Positions 47,945-57,103 of a DNA stretch of 64,000 nucleotides are shown here, piece after piece. Origin of the DNA: Nocardioides daejeonensis (GTDB lineage: Bacteria > Actinomycetota > Actinomycetes > Propionibacteriales > Nocardioidaceae); the NCBI RefSeq assembly GCF_003194585.1, contig NZ_QHKZ01000002.1:372001-436000 (forward strand). Direction: 5' to 3'. Positions within the stretch are counted from its first letter, which is position 1. The number at the start of each line of letters is the position of its first letter. A program made the position numbers and the translations under genes. Under the pieces are notes generated by a model, which was given only the letters and a program-made list of their open reading frames with translations, made no database searches and was not told where the DNA came from.

Positions 47945-48472
47945 TCAGCACCACTCCCGAGCCAGCGTCGAGACCACGTTGTAGTTGCGGTTGGTGGTCA
48001 CGCCGAGAAGCCGCTCGGCACGCAGCGGGTCCACCACGCCCTGCACGAGGTCACTCATGAGCAGGTGCACCGCCCGGTTGCGCACGATCAGCTTGTTGCG
48101 CTCGTCGCTGAGCTCTTCGATCTGTGCCCGGACCGCGGAGCTCGGCTCGTCACGCAGGAGCCAGACGTAGTGGCGGGCGAGTCCGTCGTCGTGCAGCTCC
48201 TGTGCGTCGGCCCCGACGGCTGCGAACTCCGCCCTGCTGAAGACGATCGTCGGCACCTCGAATCCACGGTTGGCCAGGAAGGAGCGTTCGAGCGCCTGCT
48301 CGATCCTGTCTCGCGAACGCATCCGGGTCTCGAACCGCACGTTGCCGGTGTTGATGTACGTCGCCACATCGGTGAAGCCCGCCGCCTCGACGCTTCCTTT
48401 GATCTCCTCCTTGGGGAACTTCCGCTTCGCACCGAGGTTGATCGCTCGCAGGAAGGCTAGGTGGGTGGCCAT
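47945..48472 (-). CDS. DUF1697 protein
   Basis: This 175-residue protein begins MATHLAFLRAINLGAKRKFP, with YINTGNVRFET and a C-terminal TNRNYNVVSTLAREWC, the classic DUF1697 pattern. The function is unknown. The ATG at 48472 is the conserved start; a longer frame reaches into the upstream inverted repeat and is unlikely. Confidence 0.9.
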   Translation of the reverse strand: MATHLAFLRAINLGAKRKFPKEEIKGSVEAAGFTDVATYINTGNVRFETRMRSRDRIEQALERSFLANRGFEVPTIVFSRAEFAAVGADAQELHDDGLARHYVWLLRDEPSSAVRAQIEELSDERNKLIVRNRAVHLLMSDLVQGVVDPLRAERLLGVTTNRNYNVVSTLAREWC

Positions 48473-48487
48473 GCGCCCACCCTGCCC

Positions 48488-48549
48488 GATCGTCCCTAAC
48501 AGATTCGTGGTCAAAACGGCCGATGACCACGAATCTGTTAGGGACGATC
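48488..48549. repeat. 26-bp perfect inverted repeat with 10-nt loop
   Basis: The left arm (48488-48513) and right arm (48524-48549) are exact reverse complements. The arm core CCCTAACAGATTCGTGGTCA is clearly AT-richer than its surroundings. It lies 2 bp past the stop of the leftward diiron gene and 16 bp before the DUF1697 start. It could be a terminator, a leader structure or a mobile repeat copy. Confidence 0.85.
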
Positions 48550-48551
48550 CC

Positions 48552-49436
48552 CTAGGGCAGCAGGAAGGAGGCCCGCCAGGCGCGGCGGTTGCGCGAACCG
48601 CCGATCATGTCGCACTCCTCCAGGAAGGGCATCACCTTCTCGCCCATCCAGGCGATGGTGGCGCGGTAGTTCGGGTTGGCCAAGGCCGCCTTGCGCGCCT
48701 CCCGTGGGTCGAGACCGACGGACTTGTAGGCGTCGGGGTGCACCAGCGAACGCATCATGATGTAGGCGCCCTGGGCGGTGATGGTCTGCGCGTAGGTGCG
48801 CTCCAGCCGGGACATCCCCTGGATCGCCTTCTGCAGCTCGTCACGGGCGAAGCTCACGTGCCGCGCCTCCTCGACCACATGGATCCGGGAGATCTGCCGG
48901 ACGATGGGCTGCACCCGGTCGTCGTGCATGATCTCGCGCTGGAGCCGGTCGACGGGCTCCTCACCGATCAGGATCGAGGCATAGGCCGCCGCGCCCCGGC
49001 TGATCGTGGGATAGATCGGCGCCAGGCGGTGGATCCACGACCGCGGTCCGTACGCCGGCACGCCGAGCCGGCTCAGCGCCTTGCCGAACATGAGCGAGTG
49101 CCGACACTCGTCGGCGATCTCGGTCAGCTCGAAGTGGGTGCGGTCGGCACGCGGATCGTTGTGGTACACGTCGCGCAGCAACAGCTGCATGAGGATGATC
49201 TCGAACCAGAGCCCGACGCTCGCGATCGAGCCGATCTCGTGCTTGGAGAGCTCGATCTGCTGCTCGGGGGTGAGTCGCTCGAACATCGGCGTCCCCCAGA
49301 GCGAGAGCCGCTCCGGCACCATGTAGTGCAGCCCGGGCACCACCTCGGCATCCCAGTCGATGTCAACCTCGGGGTCGTAGCTCTGGCGGGCGGCCGACTT
49401 GAGCAGTCGGTCGGAGAGCGGGTCGCTGATCGTCAT
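48552..49436 (-). CDS. AurF-like diiron oxygenase/ferritin-like protein
   Basis: The 294 residues carry carboxylate-bridged diiron motifs: ELTEIADECRHSLMFGKAL (E-x-x-H) and RIHVVEEARHVSFARDEL (E-E-x-R-H). A Glu in ELSKHEIGSIASVG is a likely first ligand. This is the pattern of AurF, the p-aminobenzoate N-oxygenase family. The substrate is unknown; no natural-product cluster is adjacent. The ATG at 49436 (MTISDPLSDR) is preferred. It is divergent from a TetR gene with a shared operator. Confidence 0.82.
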   Translation of the reverse strand: MTISDPLSDRLLKSAARQSYDPEVDIDWDAEVVPGLHYMVPERLSLWGTPMFERLTPEQQIELSKHEIGSIASVGLWFEIILMQLLLRDVYHNDPRADRTHFELTEIADECRHSLMFGKALSRLGVPAYGPRSWIHRLAPIYPTISRGAAAYASILIGEEPVDRLQREIMHDDRVQPIVRQISRIHVVEEARHVSFARDELQKAIQGMSRLERTYAQTITAQGAYIMMRSLVHPDAYKSVGLDPREARKAALANPNYRATIAWMGEKVMPFLEECDMIGGSRNRRAWRASFLLP

Positions 49437-49466
49437 GGGGACCACTCCTGGCGGAATCGAAGTAAC

Positions 49467-49483
49467 TGTTACCGTCGGTAACA
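49467..49483. promoter_or_regulatory. 17-bp palindromic TetR operator candidate
   Basis: TGTTACCG-T-CGGTAACA is a perfect odd palindrome in the 69-bp divergent region between the diiron gene and the TetR gene. Its core matches a site at 60456-60466 beside another TetR gene. Confidence 0.7.
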
Positions 49484-49505
49484 CCTATCGGCTAGTGTGA
49501 CTGCC

Positions 49506-50201
49506 ATGACACCGACGGTCAAGGACCCCGACGGCCGGAGCAGCCGCTGGGACGATCACCGCGAAGAGCGCCGTGCCGAGTTCGTGCATGCTGCCGTCAC
49601 GGCGATCGAGGAGTTCGGCCCCGACGCGGGGATCGCCCAGGTCGCGGAGGCGGCCGGCGTCAGCAAGCCGGTGCTCTATCGCTACTTCGACGACAAGCAG
49701 GAGCTGCACAACCAGGTGGTCCTCTGGGCCGCCGACCAGGTGCTCGCCGGGATCGCCCCCGCGCTCGCTGCCGGCGAGCCGATCCGCGACCGCATCGCGC
49801 ATGCCGTCGCCTCCTACCTGGACCTGCTCGCCGAGCATCCCCAGGTCTTCCGACTCGTCCTGAGTCACCGCCGCGGCGGTGACGCACTGCTCCCCCCAGG
49901 AGCGGACCGGATCAGCGCCTCCTTCGCGCGGGTGATCGGTGATGCGATGCGCACCCTGGGCCTCGACGCGGGCGGCGCGGAGCCCTGGGCGCACGGCCTG
50001 GTCGGCTTCGGCCTCGGCGCCGGCGAGTGGTGGCTCGACAGGCAGACCATGTCGCGAGCCGCCGTCAGCGGCTACCTCGCCTCCTTCATCTGGCACGGCT
50101 TCGCCGGCATGGCCGCCGAGCAGGGCATCGCCCTCGAGGATCTCGCCACCCCACCGGCACCGGCCGGCACCGTCACCCCGCTACGGAAGGACCCGTCATG
50201 A
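49506..50201 (+). CDS. TetR-family regulator
   Basis: The N-terminal helix-turn-helix is clear (AVTAIEEFGPDAGIAQVAEA, then AGVSKPVLYRYFDDKQEL). A TetR_C-type ligand domain follows (GEPIRDRIAHAVASYLDLL, HGLVGFGLGAGEWWLDR). The length is 231 residues from the ATG at 49506; a GTG nine bases earlier is possible. It probably represses itself and the diiron gene through the 17-bp palindrome. The next gene starts within its stop (ATGA). Confidence 0.9.
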   Translation: MTPTVKDPDGRSSRWDDHREERRAEFVHAAVTAIEEFGPDAGIAQVAEAAGVSKPVLYRYFDDKQELHNQVVLWAADQVLAGIAPALAAGEPIRDRIAHAVASYLDLLAEHPQVFRLVLSHRRGGDALLPPGADRISASFARVIGDAMRTLGLDAGGAEPWAHGLVGFGLGAGEWWLDRQTMSRAAVSGYLASFIWHGFAGMAAEQGIALEDLATPPAPAGTVTPLRKDPS

Positions 50202-50512
50202 GCACTCCCCCGGTCGACACCGTCGACGAGGTCGACCAGACCGCACCCGAGGAGGAGTACGCCGGCCCGGCCACCCTGACGCTCGCGGACCGCGAGGTCT
50301 CGGTGGACGTGACCCTGCGGGGAGCGTTCCAGCCGATCGACGGCCGGTTCCACTGGTACGGCAGGATCGTCGCGACCGACGCCCTGGCCGACGTACGCTC
50401 GGGCGCCGCCGCGCGCCTCACCACCCCCCACGGGAGCGCCGACGCCAAGCTCTCCGACGTCGACCCCTGGGGCCGGTTCCGGATCACCGGCACCGGCCGC
50501 CCGCCCTTCTGA
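50198..50512 (+). CDS. DUF4873 protein
   Basis: This small soluble 104-residue protein has the block GPATLTLADREVSVDVTLRG, then FQPIDGRFHWYGRI and the end WGRFRITGTGRPPF. This is the DUF4873 pattern, often found attached to or next to flavin monooxygenases. The gene overlaps the TetR gene as ATGA, so it belongs to the same transcript. The function is unknown. Confidence 0.82.
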   Translation: MSTPPVDTVDEVDQTAPEEEYAGPATLTLADREVSVDVTLRGAFQPIDGRFHWYGRIVATDALADVRSGAAARLTTPHGSADAKLSDVDPWGRFRITGTGRPPF

Positions 50513-50520
50513 CACGGGGC

Positions 50521-51099
50521 TCAGAGCCAGCCGGCACCCTCGGCGACCAGCAGCAGACCGAAGACAGCGAAGGCGGCGGCGGCGCCGTACTTGATGACGT
50601 TCTCCGGAAGCCGCCGTCCAAGGACGGCGCCGACCGCGATCGCGAGCGCGTCGGCGGCGACCATGCCCAGCGTGCTCCCGAGCCAGGTGCCGAACCACCC
50701 CTCGCGGGTGGCCAGAGTGATCGTCGCCAGCATCGTCTTGTCGCCCAGCTCGGCAAGGAAGAAGGCCACACCTACGGCCAGGATCGCCATGCCGGTGCTG
50801 TTGCGTGCCTTCGCGGCCTCCTCGTCGGTGAGCTCGTCACCGCGCAGCGTCCAGAGCGCGAAGCCCAGGAACGCGATGCCCGCGCAGAGCGCAATGGCGC
50901 CCTGGTGGTCGGCGAACGCGTCGCCGACCCAGTAGCCGATCCCCACTGACGCGAGGTGGACGATCGCGGTCGCGGCCGCGATGCCGATGATCACGTCGCG
51001 AGCGCGGTAGCGAGCGGCGAACGTCATCGCCATCAGCTGGCTCTTGTCACCGAGCTCGGCCACGAAGATCACGGCCGTGCTCAACAGGAACGCATACAT
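50521..51099 (-). CDS. TMEM165/GDT1 (UPF0016) family cation transporter
   Basis: The product has 192 residues with six membrane helices. The two signature motifs are in inverted repeats: VAELGDKSQLMAM near residue 14 and LAELGDKTMLATI near 109. This family exports Mn2+ or Ca2+ in bacteria and eukaryotes. A yybP-ykoY-type leader upstream supports a manganese role. The ATG at 51099 starts the first helix directly. Confidence 0.92.
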   Translation of the reverse strand: MYAFLLSTAVIFVAELGDKSQLMAMTFAARYRARDVIIGIAAATAIVHLASVGIGYWVGDAFADHQGAIALCAGIAFLGFALWTLRGDELTDEEAAKARNSTGMAILAVGVAFFLAELGDKTMLATITLATREGWFGTWLGSTLGMVAADALAIAVGAVLGRRLPENVIKYGAAAAFAVFGLLLVAEGAGWL

Positions 51100-51139
51100 G
51101 CTGCTTCTCCTCACGCCCGACCGCTGCCGTGTTCGCGCG

Positions 51140-51285
51140 AGATGCGACGAGGCTTCGACCGGGCACCTGGTTTCGGGGTGCTCATCTGGTCGAAAGTCTC
51201 GTCCGCCACCCGAAGGTGGCCCGCCGCACCGGACCCGGGGGTCAGCATGTCGACACGGCGATTGGGGACTACTCCCTTTCGCAGA
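51140..51285 (-). ncRNA. Probable yybP-ykoY (Mn2+) riboswitch
   Basis: Read on the minus strand, the leader of the GDT1-type gene has AAAGGGAGTAGTCCCC (GGGAGUAG at 51276-51269), then GTGTCGACATGCTGACC, and GGACGAGACTTTCGACC (to 51188). These resemble the conserved blocks of yybP-ykoY leaders (GGGGAGUAGC, ACAUGUCAACAU and GGCGAGACC in E. coli mntP). GGTCGAAAGTCTCGTC (51188-51203) can pair with GACGAGGCTTCGACC (51146-51160), a possible expression platform. Boundaries are approximate. Confidence 0.75.
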
Positions 51286-51355
51286 GAACCCTACGCGACG
51301 CCGACCGGGATTCCGAATCCCGTCTCGTCACGTGCTCCGGCCCACACCTTCTGGC

Positions 51356-51378
51356 ATTACATAGGCACCCTATGTAAT
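51356..51378. promoter_or_regulatory. 23-bp palindromic MarR operator candidate
   Basis: ATTACATAGG-CAC-CCTATGTAAT has perfect 10-bp arms. It ends 8 bp before the MarR start codon and is far more AT-rich than its surroundings. It fits an autoregulated MarR site that also controls the following MFS gene. Confidence 0.8.
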
Positions 51379-51386
51379 CTAGCGGC

Positions 51387-51827
51387 GTGAACGACGAGCT
51401 CCGCGAAGCCAGCATCGAGTTGCTGCTGCACTGCGCACGCATCGTCCGGGCAGCACGTCAGGGCAGCTCCGCCCCGGTCGCCCAGATGCGCGTGCTCTCC
51501 GCCCTCGACGAACACGGACCCCTGCGCGTCAGCACCCTGGCCGCCATCGACAACTGCTCCCAGCCGACGATGACCGGCACCGTCGCGACACTGCTCAGCG
51601 GTGGCGACGTCACCAAGGCGCCGGACCCGAGCGACGCCCGGGCGAGCCTGGTGGCTCTCACCCCGGAGGGACGTGACCGCCTCGGCGACCTGCGCCGGCA
51701 GTACGCCGACGTGCTGGTCGCACGCATCGAGGCCGGCACCGGGCTGACCCCGACCGACCTGCGGGCCGCCGCCAACGTGCTGCGCACCATCCTGACCACC
51801 CCTGTACGAGAGGACGACCGCGCGTGA
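51387..51827 (+). CDS. MarR-family regulator of adjacent MFS exporter
   Basis: This 146-residue winged-helix protein has the segment APVAQMRVLSALDEHGPLRV, then the recognition helix DNCSQPTMTGTVATLL and the wing PDPSDARASLVALTPEG. It overlaps the MFS start as GTGA. It probably represses both genes through the 23-bp palindrome and is released by the exported compound. The start is a GTG at 51387. Confidence 0.92.
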   Translation: MNDELREASIELLLHCARIVRAARQGSSAPVAQMRVLSALDEHGPLRVSTLAAIDNCSQPTMTGTVATLLSGGDVTKAPDPSDARASLVALTPEGRDRLGDLRRQYADVLVARIEAGTGLTPTDLRAAANVLRTILTTPVREDDRA

Positions 51828-53074
51828 CCCACGCCGCTACCACCGATGCCGATCCAGCAGCACCCGCCGGGCTGCTCCGCCAGCCACGTGCCGTCTGGGC
51901 CGTTGCCTTCGCCTGCGTCGTGACCTTCATGGGGATCGGTCTCGTCGACCCGATCCTCAAGGAGATCGCCGCGAAGCTGGAGGCCACGCCCAGCCAGGTC
52001 TCGCTGCTCTTCACCAGCTACATGGCCGTCATGGGCGTCGCCATGCTCGTCACCGGCGTCGTCTCCAGCCGGATCGGCCCCAAGCGAACCCTGCTGCTCG
52101 GCCTCGCGGTGATCATCGTCTCCGCGGCCCTTGCGGGCATGTCCGACAGCGTCGGCGCGGTCATCGGCTTCCGCGCCGGCTGGGGTCTGGGCAACGCGCT
52201 CTTCGTCGCCACGGCGCTCTCGACCATCGTCAGCGCCTCGCGCGGGTCGCTCGCCCAGGCGATCATCCTCTTCGAGGCCGCCCTCGGCCTCGGCATCGCC
52301 ACCGGCCCCCTGGTCGGCGGCGTCCTGGGTGAGCACTCCTGGCGGGCGCCCTTCTTCGGCGTCTCCGTGCTGATGAGCATTGCCCTGGTGGCCACCGTCT
52401 TCGCGCTGCCGGCCACCCCGCCGCAGGGCCGCCGCACCTCACTCGCAGACCCGATCCGCGCCCTCAGGCACCCCGCGCTTCTGCTCGTCGCCATCATCGC
52501 CATCTGCTACAACCTGGGCTTCTTCACGCTGATGGCGGCCGGCCCGTTCGCCCTGCCGACGTTCGACATCATGGCGATCGGCTGGACCTTCTTCGGTTGG
52601 GGCGTGCTGCTCGCGATCACCTCGGTGGCACTGGCGCCGGCCCTACAGCGCCGCTTCGGCACCTGGCCGGTGATGACCACGATGCTGGCCCTCTTCTCGC
52701 TCGACCTGGCGGCCATGGGCGTCTTCCATGACCACACCGTGGTTGTGGCCGGCGGAATCGTCGTGGCGGGCGGATTCCTCGGGGTCATCAACACCCTGGT
52801 CACCGAAGCCGTCATGCACGCGGCTCCCGTCGAGCGCCCCGTCGCCTCCGCGGCGTACTCCTTCGTCCGGTTCACCGGCGGGGCGATCGGGCCCTACGTG
52901 GCGCTGAAGCTGGCCGAGCACGTGAACATCCAGGCGCCGTTCTGGTTCGGAGCCACCGCGGTCGCCGTCGGCGTGCTGGTGGCAGTGGTCGGCGGCAGAC
53001 GAGTCCGGCCCGTCGCTCCTGCCGCCCACGGCGAGGAGGAGGCCGAGGCGGTGCTGGTCGGCGACATCGACTGA
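51824..53074 (+). CDS. MFS exporter controlled by MarR
   Basis: This 416-residue, 12-helix MFS protein has the helix-one motif FACVVTFMGIGLVDPILKEI, motif A as GVVSSRIGPKRTLLLG, and motif C GFEAALGLGIATGPLVGG-like sequence in helix five. It resembles drug exporters of the DHA1 group. The substrate is unknown. The C-terminal tail is acidic. Confidence 0.9.
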   Translation: MTHAATTDADPAAPAGLLRQPRAVWAVAFACVVTFMGIGLVDPILKEIAAKLEATPSQVSLLFTSYMAVMGVAMLVTGVVSSRIGPKRTLLLGLAVIIVSAALAGMSDSVGAVIGFRAGWGLGNALFVATALSTIVSASRGSLAQAIILFEAALGLGIATGPLVGGVLGEHSWRAPFFGVSVLMSIALVATVFALPATPPQGRRTSLADPIRALRHPALLLVAIIAICYNLGFFTLMAAGPFALPTFDIMAIGWTFFGWGVLLAITSVALAPALQRRFGTWPVMTTMLALFSLDLAAMGVFHDHTVVVAGGIVVAGGFLGVINTLVTEAVMHAAPVERPVASAAYSFVRFTGGAIGPYVALKLAEHVNIQAPFWFGATAVAVGVLVAVVGGRRVRPVAPAAHGEEEAEAVLVGDID

Positions 53075-53083
53075 TCTCGTCCG

Positions 53084-54905
<1,822 letters not shown>

Positions 54906-54915
<10 letters not shown>

Positions 54916-55829
54916 GCGGTCTCCAGGGTGACGGGTGGCCAGGCGCCGGCGTCCACGATCCTCCGGCTCCCCAGCGGACGGTCGAGGGTGAGAGCCACCT
55001 CCACCGGCGGGTTCCCCGGGCAGGTCGCCGCCCCGGTCACCTCCTCGGCGGTGATCACCACGCGCACCTCGTCGTCGGTCTCGACCACCTCCGGCTCCGA
55101 CAGGTACGCCGTCACGTCCCGGGCGCTGCTGCACTGACGCTCGGTCGCAAGCAGGGTGATCGTGCGGCCGGTCGTGTCGACACCGCCGGTTGGAGCGGTC
55201 AGCTCGACCCGCTCCTGCCCGGGCCGCGTGACGACGCGGAGCTGGCAGTCGCCCCAGCCGTCGGGCTGCCAGGAGTCTCCGTGCCGCGCCAAGGAGAGCA
55301 CCATGGCTTGTGCGCCCGGCCCCTGCTCGCTCCACTCCCCCAGCCCGAGCACCAAGTCGTCGGGGCCATGGAGCAGCACCACGTAGTGCGCCTTGAGCGC
55401 TCCGCGGCTCCGCAGCTCCGGGGGTGCGTCCAACGGCGCCTCGTCGAGCAGGTCGGCGAAGGCGCCGCGGACCCGGGCGTCCTCCGCCGCCGACAGCTTC
55501 CCTTCGCCTCCGGCCATGGCAGCCACCGGCCAGGCGCCGTCCTGGACACACGTCACCCGAGGCCCGGGAGCCACCGGCTCTTCGCCACGCCCCGTCTCGC
55601 CGGGCCCCGGGTCCCCACCTTGCCCGGCCTCACTCCACCACTGCCCGCCGACGACCGCGACGACGAGGGTGGAGGCAGCGACGACACCCAGCGTCGTACG
55701 TCGTCGTCCACGACGTGCGCGGGCGACCCGCCGCGCGCCCGCTGCCAGATCGCGGGACCGATCCGAGGGGCTCCCCTCGTCGGCCAGCGCCTCGGTCAGT
55801 CGTCGCTCGAACTCATCCATCCTGCTCAC
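54906..55829 (-). CDS. Membrane-anchored partner of ECF sigma factor (anti-sigma-like)
   Basis: The product has 307 residues with a short cytoplasmic N-terminus (MDEFERRLTEALADEGSPSD), one helix (TTLGVVAASTLVVAVVGGQW, about 44-63) and a large external domain. It lacks an obvious zinc-binding anti-sigma HxxxCxxC motif. The position directly after the sigma gene, overlapping by 17 bp, suggests an anti-sigma or sigma-linked role. The GTG at 55829 has a GGAGGG site 6 nt upstream; the ATG at 55820 is an alternative. Its 3' end overlaps the Lrp gene by 10 bp. Confidence 0.7.
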
Positions 55830-56337
55830 CCCACTCCCTCCGGAGCACCGCTATCCCACGGGAGACCCGGGAACGGACGGTGCCCTCGCGTACGCCGGTC
55901 AATGCGGCGATCTCGGCGTACTCCCGCTGCTCGTAATAGCGCAGCACCACCGCGACCCGTTGCTCGGCGGGCAGCCGTCGCACCGCCTCCCGGAGGCGGT
56001 CGCGCTCGTCGTATGCCATCGTGTCGTCGGCGGCCCCGGCCCCGCTGCCCTTCTCCTCCGGCGTCGGCACCGGCTGCTCCCGCCGTCGGAACCGTCGCCA
56101 CCACGAGGTGTGCGCGTTCACCACCATGCGCGTGACGTAGGCGTCGACGTCCTCCACGCGGCTGATCCGCTCCCACCGCACCAGCGCGCGGGCCAGAGCC
56201 TCCTGCACCACGTCCTCCGCGTCGGCGGGGTCTGCCGTCAAGCGCCGGGCGAGGCGAAGCAGCGCGGGGCCGCGTGCCGCGACCCACCCGTCGAAGTCGA
56301 CCGGGGCCGTGCCCTCGTGCTCCACCACTACCTCCAT
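55813..56337 (-). CDS. ECF RNA polymerase sigma factor, SigE-type
   Basis: Sigma region 2 reads LARRLTADPADAEDVVQEAL with RALVRWERISRVEDVDAYV. Region 4 reads RLPAEQRVAVVLRYYEQREY and then EIAALTGVREGTVRSRVSRG. The length of 174 residues is typical of actinobacterial SigE-family ECF factors. It is the first gene of a two-gene unit with the membrane protein. Its trigger is unknown. Confidence 0.92.
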   Translation of the reverse strand: MEVVVEHEGTAPVDFDGWVAARGPALLRLARRLTADPADAEDVVQEALARALVRWERISRVEDVDAYVTRMVVNAHTSWWRRFRRREQPVPTPEEKGSGAGAADDTMAYDERDRLREAVRRLPAEQRVAVVLRYYEQREYAEIAALTGVREGTVRSRVSRGIAVLRREWGEQDG

Positions 56338-56435
56338 GCCCCTACAACGCCGCCCGGCCGGTTCGTGTTGCGAGCGTCTTGCGGATCGCCTCGGTACGTA
56401 TGGCGCCGTGGCCTGCTGCGAACCCCGACACCTGC

Positions 56436-57071
56436 TCAGGGAGCGAGGCGAGCAGCGAGGTCGCGGGCCGCCCGGACCACCTCGGGCGCGAGACGCTCGA
56501 CCTCCAGCGGGCCGAGTGTGACGACGCCGACGGAGGCCTCCAGGCCCGGGATGCCGAGCACTGGCGCGGCGAGACCCTTGGCCCCGGGCTGGAGCTCGCC
56601 GGTCGTGACGGCGTACTCCGCCTCGCCCCGGCGGCCGACCAGGATGGCCCGGCCCGCCGCGCCACGGCTGATCGGATGGCGAGCGCCGACGCGGTAGGAG
56701 ACGTGGAAGTCGGTCCAGGTGGGCTCGACGACGGCCAGCGCGATCGACTCCTCGCCGTCGGCCACCGTGAGATGCGCGGTGCAGCCGGTCGCCTCTGCGA
56801 GCGCCCGCAGGACCGGCGCCGCCGCCTCACGAAGCGCCGGCTGCAGCCCGGCGCCCAGCTGCAGCACGCCGAGGCCCACGTGCAGGCGTCCGGACGCGTC
56901 CCGGCGGACGAGCGCATGCGCCTCCAGTGTCGTGACGAGCCGGTAGACGACGGTGCGGTTGACGCCTACCTCGGCAGCGAGCTCGGTGACGGTCAGGCCA
57001 GAGGCGGACTCCGCCAGCGCACGGAGCACCCGGAGTCCCCGGTCCAGGGTCTGGGAGGTCTCGGCGGGCAC
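56436..57071 (-). CDS. IclR-family regulator
   Basis: The N-terminal winged helix is SQTLDRGLRVLRALAESASG, then TVTELAAEVGVNRTVVYRLV. The effector domain is shorter than usual but contains GARHPISRGAAGRAIL and VLGIPGLEASVGVV. The length of 211 residues compares with about 250 in the family. The GTG at 57071 is used. Its target is unknown; it stands alone between the sigma gene and the helicase. Confidence 0.88.
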   Translation of the reverse strand: MPAETSQTLDRGLRVLRALAESASGLTVTELAAEVGVNRTVVYRLVTTLEAHALVRRDASGRLHVGLGVLQLGAGLQPALREAAAPVLRALAEATGCTAHLTVADGEESIALAVVEPTWTDFHVSYRVGARHPISRGAAGRAILVGRRGEAEYAVTTGELQPGAKGLAAPVLGIPGLEASVGVVTLGPLEVERLAPEVVRAARDLAARLAP

Positions 57072-57103
57072 GCGCTCAGGGTAGACGAGCCTGCTCGCGA
57101 CGC

